From: Patiria pectinifera
Taxonomy: Eukaryota; Echinodermata; Asteroidea; Valvatida; Asterinidae
Reading direction: 5' to 3'
Assembly: GCA_029964075.1 (NCBI GenBank)
Contig: CM057142.1
Coordinates: 31,498,392-31,562,391 of the forward strand
DNA: 64,000 bases
Shown here: positions 25,001 through 40,000 of the stretch, in pieces
How the letters are laid out: each line of letters opens with the position of its first letter
How positions within the stretch are numbered: position 1 is the first letter of the stretch
Position numbers and translations under genes: made by a program
Notes under the pieces: model-generated
What the model was told of the DNA's origin: nothing
Database searches by the model: none
The model's input: only the letters and a program-made list of their open reading frames with translations

Positions 25001-28000
25001 AAACAAAACCACTAGAGCTGTTGTGTCCACTGTCCATTAAGTACAAATGCTATAGGGTCTGCCATTAAATCTGAAGGGGAGACTCCATTGGCTTTACACA
25101 ACGATATCTGGAGGATTCTTTGTGCTCCGTGCACAAGTATGCCCTCAATGGTAAGAAAGGGAGAGTTGGGGGAGACCACTGGGAAAGACACTCAAATACA
25201 TGCCGATGATGCCTGATGCTCAAGTGAAGACGCTATGGCTTTGTGCAAATTCAGATCAAAATAAGTCTTGTGTACTTTGTTCTAAATGTGTGCAAATCCA
25301 CTACGCGCACAAGGTGTGTCCCAACCACTGGACCCGCAAAAAGCGCCCTCTCTTGTTTGCGCACGGAGCCCATAGAAACAAAAGCGAGGTTCCACTTGCA
25401 AAACTGATTTACGAAGCCACAGCTTGCTCACGTAGTCTCTTTCTCAATTCAACAGTGACAAGCCCATACCTGTTTATCGGTGACAGTGATCCTGTACTGG
25501 TCTTTGCCGGTGAAGAGATTGGGCACATACTGGCATAGGATGAAGGGGTCTGGGTACTCTGGTCTGACGGCGCACTCTAGGATACACTTGAAGCCCATCT
25601 CGCCCAGGAGGGGGCCGTGTATACTCCAGATGTCCACCATCTGTTGCAGGTAATCTGAACGGCAGAAACACGGGGGAAAAAGTATTAACCCTAACCCTCC
25701 TCATTCCTCCGAAATCAACTAGGCAGTTTGGAGAATTTTGGAGGATTGAGGCTGTATTCTATTTTTATGACAGTTGATTTTGAATGCATTGCGCCAAGGT
25801 CTTAAGCTGTACCTTGTGTTGTTTATGCTTAGCCATGCATAAATTATGACTAGATTGTACCAGATATCATCTGCACTGCTTCTGGATATCATCGGCAATT
25901 CCTCATTGTAATACAATGATTCTTGGAAGATTTTGAAGGCTTGAGGCAGTGGTCACCCCTCCACTGAACAAATTCAAGAAATAACGATTGATTTTGGAGG
26001 ATTGCGGCCGTATCTAATTTCTACATGGTGACAATTGGAGGAGCTTAAAGGATTTGGGGTGGATCCTAGCCAAAAGGGCCTCGGCAATAAGGGTTTTAAG
26101 CCTGTAAGGGACCGTTCCTTTTTCATACAAATGCAAACTTGATTTGACGTCATGGAGCATTAGTGGTAAAAACTTTGCAGGATTTGAAATGTGCTCAACT
26201 CTTACAAACTCGCAGTGTGAATACTTGCTGTATCATCGCAGAGCAATTTATCTTTATTTTCGCACAAAGTATGAACTGGCATTACCCTAAAAAATCCTTC
26301 AAAATCCAGCTGAAGGTTTTGAAGGATTTTGCAGGACTGAGTGAGGTAAACCAGTAAACCACAGCTATTTATTTACATTGGACTTGATGCATCCTAATTC
26401 AAAAAGTTGAGAATACATAAAATGTAATGATTTCTGTACCGTGGTTGATTTTTGAGGATTCAGACAGCATTCGTAGCAAAATTGTCGCAGGAATTGTCGT
26501 TAAATTCGATCTCAAAATTAATTTGTCAAGGAGAGCAAATAAGAATGTGACATTTACAGGTTTCAATAAAAGAAATTCTAAATCCATTTACAAATTTTCC
26601 AAAACGTTTAAACAAAACCCAAAATATAAAAAAGGGACCTCTGTCAAGCGATCTTCCTTTGAGTTAAAACATACATGGCACAAATAATTAACAATGCTTT
26701 CAAACCTATTCAATTTATAAAACCTTAGAAGCACCACAGTGCTTGATTACATTCGGGGTACACGTAGTTACTTTTTGACTTTTTCAATGACTGCTATTTA
26801 TTATGCCAATCGTTGTTGTTTTATCATGTCAATAACGCCAGTCTGCAGACATAATGGACATGCGACAGCCTTTGTGAAATGGCTAGGACGTTATCAAAAT
26901 ATTTGCTTAATGCTTACAAAATTAAACGCAGAGTCACATCCTTAAAGAGCAAACATACCACTATTTGCCGTCGGTCCAGCGGCCACTCGGACCAGGAAAT
27001 GCGGCTTGAGTTTGAGCGGGTCCCCTGACTTCTTGATCATACTCTGCGGCTTGGGCCATAGGAGCTGGAACTTCTCATCGGTGACCGGACTAGGCTGAGA
27101 CCGACCGGCAAGCTTCTGAGCATTCAGCAGGTCCGACAATTGCTGCAAGACACAAAACATGAAACAAATTATTACCCAAATGAGGGCAATTCCACATCAG
27201 GTGTTAAGTGCTTCTAGGGCCTGTAAGCAAGCATTTGGTTAGCAACCCACGTGGTGTGTCGTAAACTAGACCACAGGGCTTATTTCCACATAAAATAACT
27301 GCAAATTCTTTATCAAATGGCATAATGGTTACTAGTTGTGCCATGTACGGTTGTCATAATCATGCCGACCCAGCACTGGGTGTTGGCTCCATGTTTTTCT
27401 CACTGTTTTTGCCATCCATCACAGCTTTGAAGGCTTGCCTACTACCTACTGCACACAGCGTTTTATATATGTGACCTGTTCTGTCAGAAGCAGATGCTTC
27501 TGGGCAGAGGTTGATATTGAGATAGGGCAAAAAAAACGCTGTGGGGGTGATTTTTTTCAATTTTCAAATTTTTGCATTTTGTAATCCTGAACATGTCTAA
27601 AATATACTATAACAGTTTGAAACCCTAATTTGAACTCTAAATATAGTATTTTTGGTGATTTGTTAAAGTATATCAGTCAAAGAGTACAGTTTTGTGACGT
27701 TCGTTGCTCCATTTTCTACTTTTCGACACAATGACCTTCAAAATAGCATAACTCTGCCCAGGAATGACTGGTTTCAAAAATTAAACCACCTATTTAAAGG
27801 AAAAAGAACATATTTTAACAATATACAAAAATCTCATTTTTGACCTTATGCCCAGAAAAATCTGATTTTGACAGAATAGGTCACATAAGATCTTTGCCTA
27901 CTACAATGCCGATGCTGCTTTTCCGGTACCTGGATGTAGGCCGGGTCACGCGGGTCGCCGAGACAGCTCTACTTTAAGTCACTCCTGTTAGTAAGCTACA

Positions 28001-31000
28001 AGTTGAGTGAACACTAGAGTCTGGACACAGGGATGTGTTCCACAGTGTGTGGTTTGTTTCATGTGATACAGGAGTGAAAGAGTTTCTCACTTGTTGGATG
28101 TCTGCATCGGCTACTGGAGTGAGTGGTGTGAGGGGCGAGACAGGCTTGGGCTTGGCAGCTGCAGCCGCTGTTTCTGCATGTTCTGGGGGAAAAAAACCAA
28201 ACTACAATTGAACACGACAGCATTGGGGGGAATTAAACTAGACACCATATCTCCTCTTGAACAAAATGTGTGAAAACTATGGACAAAGTCGAGTCCATCA
28301 CAAGTCCTTCAACAAGTCCAGTAACAAATAAATCACAAGTCCAGTCACAAATAAATCACAAGCCCAGTCACAAGTCCAGTCACAAGTAACAGTGGATGAG
28401 AAATAACAAAGGAATGTCTTTGCCAAAACTCATTTGAATAGCTTGTGATTTGAATAGACCTAACTCAGGCCAGGGTACACCATCTTGAAAATAGAAGCGG
28501 GGCATGTAACGCAAACAAACATGGCAGCGTGGTTTTGGGCTTTATGTTTATAAGATCTATCTTCAAAATACAGGGTGAGTAAAAAAAAACGAAACCCAAA
28601 TGTTGGGACCATTGTTTTAGTGAAGTTCTGCATGTAGCACTTTCAAAATCTAGGATATGAAAGCCCAATTTATAAGCTTTCTTTTTAGTACAAGAATCAT
28701 TCAAATCACTAAGGTTACAGAATTTTAAACAAAACCACTGTTTTAAGGTTCTGTCCACGGATCACAAAAAAGTTCATTGTTCTTTCAGCAAAACGAAAAC
28801 AAATCACATAGGGATGTGTATGAATTGTGTTCGTTTCGCTGAAAGAACGCACACCTTTTTTGTGATCCGTGGACAGAACCTTAAAATGGTGGTTGTGTTA
28901 AAAACTTGAAAAGTACGCGAGTGATTTGAATGTTTCTTGTACTAGAAGAAAGCTTATGAATTGGGCTTTCATATCCTAGATTTTGAAGGTGCTACATGCA
29001 GAACTTCACTAAAACAATGGTCCCGACATTTGGGTTTCGTTTTTTTTACTCACCCTGTATACTCAGGGTACACCATCATGAAAATAATAGCAAGGCATAT
29101 ACAGTCGACTCTCGTTAGAACAAACTCTGTTAATACAAAATTCTGGTTATAACAAACATAAAGCCTTGGTCCCGACTGTGCATTTATGTGCACAATGAAT
29201 GGGACTGATGTTCCTCTTAATACAAACATCTGATATAACAAACAATTTGGCTAGGTCCGAACGAGTTTGTTATAACGAGACTCGACTGTAACGTAAACAA
29301 ACATGGTGGCATGGTTTTGGGCTTTTTATTTGTAAGATCCCTCTTCAAAATACGACACGTGACCTACCTGGAATGTTGATTGATGTTTCGGGGGAATTTG
29401 AGCTATCCATCAATGTTTAAGAGTGTCAATCTGCTGTAACTTTGCGAGAGTCACTCGTTCATCGCACACACTATTAACACTGCCATGTTTGTTTGCATTT
29501 TATGCTTTGCTTAAATTTCAAGATGGCGTGCACTGAGAAAGGTCTATTGGGACTGGAGGACTTGTGATGGACTTGCAGTGACCTGCAGGGACTTGTCGAC
29601 TGGACTAACGTCCCTGATTTTAACTGAGCCCACATATAGCACAACTTTACAAACTGCTGGCCCTGATAGAAGTAATTTAACCCTAACCCTCCTCAATCCT
29701 CTAAAATCCTCCTGCCGATTTTGGATGATTTTAGAGGACTGAGGATGAATGGCAAAGATGTATCGGTTTTTGTGGAGGATGCATTACGTCAAGCCAGTAG
29801 GCCATATCCTGCATTGGTTATGTTCAGCCATGCATAAATCAGCCCTGTGTTTTTCTCGTATTTCATCCGTACTGCTTCTAAATGCCATTTGCACTGCCTC
29901 AAACCCTAGCAGTAATTGGCAGAGGATTTTGGAGGATTGAGGCAGTGGTCACCTTCCGCAGACTAAATCCAAGAAAACACAGATGATTTTGGAGGACTGA
30001 GGCTGAATCTAATTTTTTTTTCTTGGTGGCAATTGGGGGATTTTGCAGGATTGGGGTTGCATCCTAGCCAAAGGGCCTAGGGGTTAAAGTTAAAGCTCAG
30101 GCCGATCTCAAGCAGCTGCCAGGGACAGAAATTAGCAGCTTTTCAATGATTTTGACTGAATACTCACTGACGTCACCGTTGGCAAGCTGTACACCTTCCA
30201 TTGCTTTCTTGACTTTTGGTCTGTTTTCTGCCATCGACACGGGCGTCTTGCCTGCAAATTTCCTGGGAAGACGACCGAAACGGATTGGGTTAACTCAGTT
30301 TGTAACAAGGGAGATTATGACTCATGAATAACAAGGGACAACAAAAATTAGGACTTGAAAACATTGGCAGTTAAAACAAGGTGATCCGTGGCTTGCATGT
30401 ATCGCCTTTTTTCGCAGTCGATCCCTATATGTTCTGTGATCTTAAAAAAAGTCACATTTTGTGCAATCTAAACAATGACCCCTTGATCACGACGATCACG
30501 ATTTGCTAGTAAAATAGGTCATTTTCAGTCGCTACGCCACAACCTACACCACCTAAAATGACTGTGCAAGTTGCGCCATTATTTGTTGCGCAAGTCACGG
30601 ACTTACGCATGATGAAATTGTCACAGCTGAAATGTTGCGCAGCGTGAAATGTTGCGCAACTTACGCAGTAAATTGTGGCGCGAGTGGACTTGGGCAATTG
30701 CGTATAAAGTTTTGTGAAAGCGGCTGCTGATAGTACATGTTCCAGAATATGATTTTATGATACTCACCCTTTTTTGGCCCTAGCGTAGCGATTGGCTCCG
30801 TTGCTGACCAGCTCATAGATGATGCCCACATCTCCCCTGGCTACGGCATCGTGCAACGGTGTAGCTCCGTCAACATTGGCTGCATTGATGTCTGCTTTGT
30901 CGTCTAGGGAGTAGGGGGTAAAAAAAAACTTGAAGTTGCTTTCCCTGTCCTCGTCAACACATTCAGTTTTTTTTCTCTTAACCCTAACCTTCCTCCAAAA

Positions 31001-34000
31001 TCCTCTTTGCAAAATGGAGGCAGTATGCTATTTTTACATGGAGGCAATTGGAGGATTTTGCAGGATTGAGGTTACCTCCTAGCAAAAATGCCTATGGAGT
31101 TAGGGTTTTAATAAATTTCATCTTGTATGCTGTATTTCAGCCAAAAAACCCACCTTTTTTTGTGGGGGGGGGATTCTCTGCAACCCTCTGTAAAAGGTTC
31201 TTATTTTGGGAAAAAACAGATCTGCCTTGTGAGCAGACTGGCTCCTGGTACACAAATTATTGATTTGTTATTGATTGTGGGGTGGGAACCTGCCTACCCC
31301 GCAAGAATGGAATTATTGTCCAGTAGAAAGTAATATGACATTTGTAAAGTAATAATTCAGTAACTTAAAGGGGCACTAGGTCCTTACCGCGAGGGGGATA
31401 ATTGTGCACAGAGTCCATTCCTTGGACCAGATCGATTATTTACTGGAGATTGGCTTGAGCAGATCTAAGACAGCAAGAAGGGACAGGCTACTCACCGATC
31501 AGGAGTTTGACTGTGTCCTTACTACCGTAGGATGCAGCCCAGTGTAACGCCGTGTTGCCTGTGGCCTCATCATCCTGAATATTCACATCAACTCCTGCTT
31601 TCAGAAGATTCCTTGCTAATGCCATACTGTAAATATAAGCACACAATTGTAATCAAATATCGGCTCAAACATCAGGAATTGAGAGCAAAATGGAAGTGAA
31701 TTTCATGCGGCCAAAAATCGTTGTTTCAAATTTGCTTGACTAATTTTGCTAAAATTTTGCTTCAAAGTATGAACAAGGCCTCAGCCTCCCAAAACATTGG
31801 AACTGCTTGTAAGAAGAAAGAGTGAAGTCCTGAAATCTGGTGAAATTTCAACAAACGAGCAGCTGAAACAGGTATTGTAAATGGGCAATTCAACAGAATT
31901 ACAAACCTCAATGATAAATTTCAAAATGGTCCAAATACAACAAATGAAACGTGTATTATTTTGAAGCTTATTGTCTGTATTTTATATGACTTGAAGCTTT
32001 GCATGGCGGATGAGATAAAGTAGAAAGATTGCGGGTAACACCATGTGGAAAGTAATCTCTTCTTGGAAGAAGTGTGGTTCTGAAAAGAACCGGTTGGTTG
32101 AGTGTAGAACTTGACGTTTCGGTCAGTATGCTCTGTCCGTCCTCACCCTCCTGAGGACGGACAGAGCACACTGTCCGAAACATCTACACTCAACTAACCA
32201 GTTCTTTTCAGAACCACACTTCTTCCAAGAAGAGATTACTTTCCACATGGTGTTACCCGCAATCTTTCTACTTTATCCGTTTTTTATTGAAAACTTGGCA
32301 AATGCAGGTGCACCTCAAATTTAAGAACATACGCAAAGTGCATGGGGGCATTGTGTGATTTCAGTGTTGGCTCAGCTCATATTCAGTGTGAATGCAAATG
32401 AGAATTTGAAGCAAGATATGTGGAAGAGGCCCCCCCCCTACAATGTATGTTGGTCACTGTTTTCCCGAAGTCTCAGAAATTCTTTTCAGATCTCTAGGGG
32501 GATGTGTTAGGTAATAATAGACTAGCGTGTGCATAGGGTATAGGGACACTGTGGGTACCCCTGTGTCTTAAATCGTGCATGCTTTACATACAAGAGTACA
32601 TATTTGAGATGTCTCACTAAACATCGGAAACAGATTTCCATGCCTGGACATCACTTGTCACCCTGTGCACAAACCCTATGAGGCTGGTCTGAAATTGTCT
32701 AAGTGTTTTCTCAGCAAATGCTTCAATATTTTCCCTGATAAATTGGACTTTTTAGGACATATTATCACTTTCTGATGGCTGATTGGTCACTGCAGGGGGA
32801 ATTAGTGATGGCCAGGTATGGGAATCTTTCCTAAGTACCGGTACCAACGAATTTGCGAAAGTCAAACAGATTGCAACTCCAGTGAACTTTTGCTGTGAGC
32901 GGTTTGTTACATCAGCATTGCTTTACTGTGTTCACCAGATCATTCTATTGGAAGCAATTTGTAGTTTCCTGAGCGAGGAAAACATTCACATTGAAGCTCT
33001 ATACAGAGCAATACGTGACCTACTTGGATTGCGCGACGGCTTGCAGTAGAACATCGTGGTACACTTTGGTCACTTGCTCTGAAAATGAACTGTCGTATGC
33101 TGTGATGCCTTCCTCATCGAGCACCGAGGGGTCCGCACCAGATATCAACAGGGCACGCACAACGTCGGCATTACCCAGCTAAGATCACACAAGAAGGAGT
33201 GATTTTTAACAATACAATCTGATCAAAATGACATCAGAAACAAAACAGCATGTCTTCATACCGGTATTAAAAATATATATTGACAAAGTAACATATATGT
33301 ACATGTACAATGTACAGGGGATCATGTACTATTGATGATGTACCATAACGTGCCCCCCCCCCTTTGATTTTTCAACTCTAGCGCCTTCCTCGGGCAACAG
33401 TTTTACCTGAAATTTCACAGAAAGTGAAATTTCATGAAGCTCTAAACATTCCCGTTCATAAATTGTGCGTTTATCTGCCTGTTACAAAGTTAGCAGAGAA
33501 ATTTATTTTGGCGTGATTTTCCAGATTTTATTTCGAAGTGCACAGTGAACCCTTTGAAAATGCGCCCGAAAATAAGAAAATAGTTTTCTGACCAAATTCT
33601 AGTTGGGTATGAAAGTAGAGATAATAAGGGATTTATCAGAATTTATCATCTTTGAAGAAATTCTTAAATGGGATTAACTTGGGATTTTCTGAGATTTGTT
33701 AAAGTGCGCCACGTTAGGGAACACTCCAAAACCTAGTCTGTAATATCCTGGACCATTACTAGATGATGGATGTATAAGATATGAACAAATACATGTACAT
33801 GTACATAGCGCTGGAAATGCTAATGGACAATTTGAGTGGCAACAGTGCACATGTCTGTGGACACGTTTTGGAATGTGTTTAGCTTTTAATACTCCACACC
33901 TTTCCAAATCCCTCAAAATCAACAAGATAGTTTTTGAAGGATTTTGAACAATTTTTGATGGGTCCAGGAAGGCAGACCATAGCCTCTATTACTTTACTAG

Positions 34001-37000
34001 GGACTAGATGCCCCTGAATGTAAAATATAAAAACACGAACTCGTGCAATTTGGGGTTCCCACACATTGAAAGACTAACCTTAACTCCCTACTTAGTTATA
34101 TTAAAAGTAGAAGACCATGTCCATCAAAATCCATCACTCATGCTGCTTCACATAATGCTTCAGGACCAAACATGGCTTATCTGCCCAAATCTCCCAAAAT
34201 GGGGGGATGGATTTTGGTGGAGTTCGTAAGGGGAAGGGAAAGAGGCCTGCATGGTAAGGAAGCTTTGGGAAGGTTTCTAACCAACAAAAAAAATTAGTGA
34301 TTGATAAAATAAATGACAGTCAACACTTGTTCTGTACAGGATCTGTGACGCTACCAGGCCTCTTTCTCTTCCCCAAAACTAATCTTCCTTTTCCAATGTA
34401 CAAAAAAATATAGTTTTGAAAATCATTTCAGTTTACCTTTGAAGCTAAGTGTAGCATGGTTCCCTGGCCAGGCGTGATGTTGTTCAGCACTGTCTCTAGT
34501 TGGCTGTCCCGCTTGGACTCCTTTACCTCTGAAATAGCAACCAATAATAGAACCAGACAAGCTTGAAATGTGGTATTCAATGTCCTATGCAAACTTTCTC
34601 TCAGTTATTTTTTCTGCAACAAACATCTAAGGAATTCGACCTCTGACACTTTTTTATTACCCTCTCAAACAAACAGCCAAAACAAAATTTACTTCAATGG
34701 TAGTCAAAGGTCTAACCAAATAAAAAAAACAACAAGGTTTTGAACGGTTCATTAACTCAAGAGGATAGTACATTTAAAGTTATCAGAGAAAAACAGCTCT
34801 CCACGTTTCGGGGGAGAAAAAACAACAACTGTGAATTGTTTTCGTTTTGCTGAAAGAACACTTACTTTTTTGGTGATCCGTACGTGGACACAACTGTAAA
34901 ACGGTGGTTGTGTTTAAAATTCCGTAACGTGAAAAGTGCTCGAGTGATTTGAATGATTCTTGTAAAAGAAAGCTCACTGATTGGGCTTTCATATCGTAGA
35001 TTTTAAAAGTGCTACAGGCAGAACTTCATAAAAACATTTGCCGTGCCATTTGGGTTTCCTTTTTATTTTTTACTCACTCTGTAAGTATAACAATCCTTCA
35101 CAATGACATGTGCTGTTGTTAAAAAAATAGCCTAAAAACCACTAATAACAATAAAACAGAGGAGTGAAAAGGTTGGCTGTCTCAGGGCACTCTGGGATTT
35201 TCAGTTCTGTTCGCTATTATACATTGTACATGTACAGTCTCCGGCTTTTGTCATTTGTTCAGTTCTTATTGTTGACCACCTTTAGAAACAGGAAATCTCT
35301 ATAAGATTTGAGGCTTTGCATGGTGGGGTATCGGTATCGTTTCGGTTTGCGGTAACACCATGTGATAATAACTACTGCTTAGAAGATATTAGTTCTGAAA
35401 AGAACTTGTCCTGCTTATTATCAACTATGCTAAGTAGTTTTTTGTTCTGATAAGAACAGTCCTGCTGTAAGTTCTACGAACTTGTCTAAGACAAGTCAAG
35501 TTCGTAGAACTTACAGCAGGACTGTTCTTATCAGAACAAAAAACTACTTAGCATAGTTGATAATAAGCAGGACAAGTTCTTTTCAGAACTAATATCTTCT
35601 AAGCAGTAGTTATTATCACATGGTGTTACGGCAAACCGAAACGATAGGAAATCTCTAATTATTTTACCCCTTTTTTGTCCGTAATTTCTATAAAGTATAC
35701 CACGGATGCAAACATTTTTCTGAAACTGGCGATGTACATGTACAACGTGGAATCTAACATTCTATAGCAGTAAATTCAACGCACACCTGAAAATATAGAT
35801 GATACATGGCACAAAAACTATTATCTATCTGCAATTTAAAAAACATGAAATCTTGTAATGGACTAAAGCCCGGCGCACACCTTTTCGATTTTACCAGTTA
35901 ACTTTTCGATTTTACAGATGCATCGGCCAGCCATCCTACAGAGGTGTGCGTTGAAAATTTGGACCGATCTGACCGTACACTGGGCGACCGAATGAAATAA
36001 TATGTTTGATCCGATGTCACCGGAAAGGCAGCACTCCGATTTCACTGGACGCGATATTCATGTTAACCAATCAGATTCACGAAGAAAAGACACACGATTC
36101 AAAATTGACGGCTGCCATTTTGTCATCATGTAACTCGTCATCATGTGACTCGTCATCATGTGACCGATCATCATGTGACCGATTATAGAACGGAGACAGG
36201 CATGTGTGCGGTTAGCGTTGTGTTCTAACCGCAATGGTGAAAAAAAGTACTGGTAATGGGGTGATCCGGTTAAGCAGTAAAATCGGAAAGGTGTGAGCCA
36301 GGCTTTTCATCCCTGATGAAAAATTCATTAAATTCATCATCTGAGTAGTTTTCAGCCTTTTAAAAACGGTTCATTCGATAACTCTGGAGTCCACTGCTCC
36401 TGTTGCATCTGACATTTGTTTTTCGTCCAAGAGTGATTATGAATGGCAAACTACATGTACCTACCCAACAAATGAAAACAAGTTTGAAATCATTGTTAAG
36501 ATACTTGCATGGCAAATTACAAAGTACCAAAATAACAGGAACATGAAAACTATGTTTTGGACCATAAATTTATAGCAGACCCATGAGTGGCTGTTGGAGC
36601 AATGTGGTGTCTTAAAGGGAAGATACCGGTACAACATTTGCAAACGTTACTGGACTGGAATGGCAGTCTAAAGCATCCCAATACAATCATGGCTCCTGGT
36701 TTGCTGAAATTTTAAGTAAAATAACTATAACTATAACTATAACTTACAACATTTATAATGCGCTTTCCACCATGTTTCAAAGCCCACAGTAGTTTCTTGT
36801 ACAATTATCAATTATTTACAATCTACAATTATTTACTGATCAAAGGCTTGTGAAAAAAGAAAGCTCTTAAGTACTGTCTTAAACAAGTCCAATGAATCAG
36901 TTTCACGGATGTGGATGGGAAGAGAGTTCCAGAGTTTCGGGGCTAGCACAGAGAAGGCACGGTCGCCATAGCGGGTTTTGGTTTTAGGTCCAGGCAGTAA

Positions 37001-40000
37001 CTGAAGATGGGCTGTAGAATGCGATCGGAGGTGGCGGGATGTAGATGAAATGGCTGTGGACCGGGTAGATATGAGCTTCTGGAGGTATGATGGGGCAAGG
37101 TTGTGAATGATTTTGAAAACAAGGAGAAGTGTTTTGAAGATGATGCGTTCGTGAACCGGAAGCCAATGAAGAGACCGAAGGACTGGTGTAATGTGTTCAT
37201 GTTTCTTAGTCCGATTGACCATTCTGGCAGCGGAGTTTTGGATACGTTGTAATGGAGCGATGTTTGACTTGGGCAAACCGGACAACAGGCTGTTACAGTA
37301 ATCAATGTGAGATGTAATGAGTGCATGGACCAGTCTCTCTGATGAGTAACTGGTCAGATATTTCCTGATTTTGCCGATTTTGACAATTCCCCAGGATGCT
37401 GATCGGCAGGTCTTGCGGATATGCTCAGAAAAGGTAAGCTGGTTGTCGATAGTGAAGCCAAGATCTCGGACACACTCCGCTGTATGGTCAAATGGTATTT
37501 GTGTATCAATTTCCAATGCTGGTCGGCTGACCAGCATTGGAGAAAACTGGTGTTTTTTTTTCAAAAAGTGCTCCTAATTTTTCATATTTATTTATTACGC
37601 ATTTTCTTTGCAATTGATTACACACCTGTGAAGGGGTACAAGCCAGCTACAATGATTCTCTGACCTCATAATTCCCCAATATCTATAAATTGCTCCATTT
37701 CATCAAAATGTGAAACAAGTCAGTGTTACAATATTTGCTTAAAATACTATTCCTCCAAATCCATTTATTTCTGAAAATTACAGCATAGGCCTATGTTGTA
37801 CTTTCCCTTTAAAGTTGTACACGTATACCCCAATGCCCTTAAAAAAATATACCTGTATGGATTTTTTTCTACCAACAAATTTTCAATTTGTATGTTTTGT
37901 TTTAACAAAAAAACACCCAAATTTATTCTGATTTTGGACGCCTGCATTCCTCTGAAAAAGTGTTTTCATTTTGTGCACAAATAAACCTGCCCAAACAGTG
38001 TCGAATTATTGTTTAATCGGCAGCCACCAATTCAAATTTTGGGAAGAAAAAATTCAATAACTAGGCCTAAACGTTGTTAAATTTTTTCGTTCATAAGTGA
38101 ATGACATATATTGCTAGGAAAAAGCAATTGGAAAAAAAAAACAAATCTGTTTTATGAGGTTAAACTCGAAAAATAGTTGGAAACAACTTGATACGACATG
38201 TTCCTGGTAAGAATACCCGACACTTTAATTTTTTCTATCTTTTTTTAAAAACTTGCAAACCACACATATCTTATGTAAAAATTAAGGAAAGATCTCCATA
38301 CGAAGTTCACTCAACACCCTGTGTACAAACCCTATGAGATTGGACTGAAAAATTCTAAGTGTTTTCTAAGAAAATACTTGTATTTTCTCACTGCTCAAAT
38401 TGACTTTGATGACATGAAATTGCTATCTGGGGGCTTGTTAGTCAATACAGAAGAAAATTAGTGAACTTCTTATATGGAAATCTTTCCAAAATTAAAACAG
38501 ATCTTGCCATCGTTGTCAAATATAAATTTATCACTGGAAACGATCGTCCAGAAAGCTGACAATATCTCAGACTCAAAGTGTGGTCAAGTTCTACACAGAC
38601 AGATGAACAAATTTGTACAATGTTTCAGATAATGGTTTATCTTTTTGTTTCAACACAGACTTGTTTGTATATATACGCAAACAGGATGGAAGAGCAACAG
38701 TGCAGACAGCTTGACACTCAACATAACATGTGTGACGCATTCATAACAAAAGAAATACACCAGTTTCCATACATATGTATAATTCAATAAGCCATGATCA
38801 CAAATGCAACCTGTAGAAACACTGAGAATAATGCCAAGTAAAAAAAATAAACCAGTTTCTCATCCCTGCCCGCTTCCTTTTTTTCTTGGTCGCCTTCCGT
38901 TTTTTTTTTTTAATTTATATGGTTGCAGGATATATTTTGCATATTATGTATATTGTCAATGTATTGTCTTTTAATTTGTTTCCAACAAAATTGTAGCTGT
39001 GTAGAAAGGGTTATGGCTTCTTTGGACACAACTTTGTATCGGCAAAACAATGAAACAAATTTAAGAAACCATCCTCCATCTTGGAAAATCCTCCATTGTG
39101 GAAAATCCACCATCTTGGGGGAAAATCCGCCATTGTGGAAAATCCACCATTGTGGAAAATCCGCCATTGTGGAAAATCCGCCATTGTGGAAAATCCGCCA
39201 TCTTGGAAAATCCGCCATCTTGGAAAATCCGCCATCGTGGAAAATCCGCCATCGTGGAAAATCCGCCATCGTGGAAAATCCTCCATCGTGGAAAATCCTC
39301 CATCGTGGAAAATCCTCCACCGTGGAAAATCCTCCATCGTGGAAAATCCTCCATCGTGGAAAATCCTCCATCGTGGAAAATCCTCCATCGTGGAAAATCC
39401 TCCACCGTGGAAAATCCGCCATCTTGGGGGGAAAAATGCTCGCCTCCTTCAGGGTTTTTTCCATAGAGGCCGAACAAGAAACCACCTATTTTTTTTACTC
39501 GGCCTAACTACAAGTGTATGCATACATGTACAAGTGAGGCAGGAACACTCCCTTTTTACTGTTGACTATTTACATTGTATAGGCCTACTAGGACTTGAAC
39601 GACTGAGTCAGCTAAGTTTTGCCTTTACGTCCTGTTAAATTGTGCTAACTTCCAAAATTTGACACGCAGCTTAAAATTGGCATAAAACCTACCAGGGAAG
39701 ATCATTTTTCACAGGAGAAAACTCACTTGTTGAAGAACTGTCAATCTAGTCTATCTATTTTCGGTTGTGACTCCAATTGTTGTTACCATGTCCATTACAT
39801 GTACGTACATGTGTACCAATATTTACCTTAAATGATGGCATTGTCACCAAGTGTACATGAACATGTAGTACAAGTGCTATGATACATGTACCAGTAGGTT
39901 AGATAAAGATGATGCAGCTTGCAGAATATATGTACATGTAGCAACAATTCCAATTCCCAAATAGTCTACATGTAACTGAAATTTTCAGAAAAGCGAAGTC

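Noticed and set aside
39061..39485. Several long open frames over the 17-bp repeat, both strands
   Set aside because: The unit has no stop in any frame; frames follow from composition, with no splice or codon signature of a gene.
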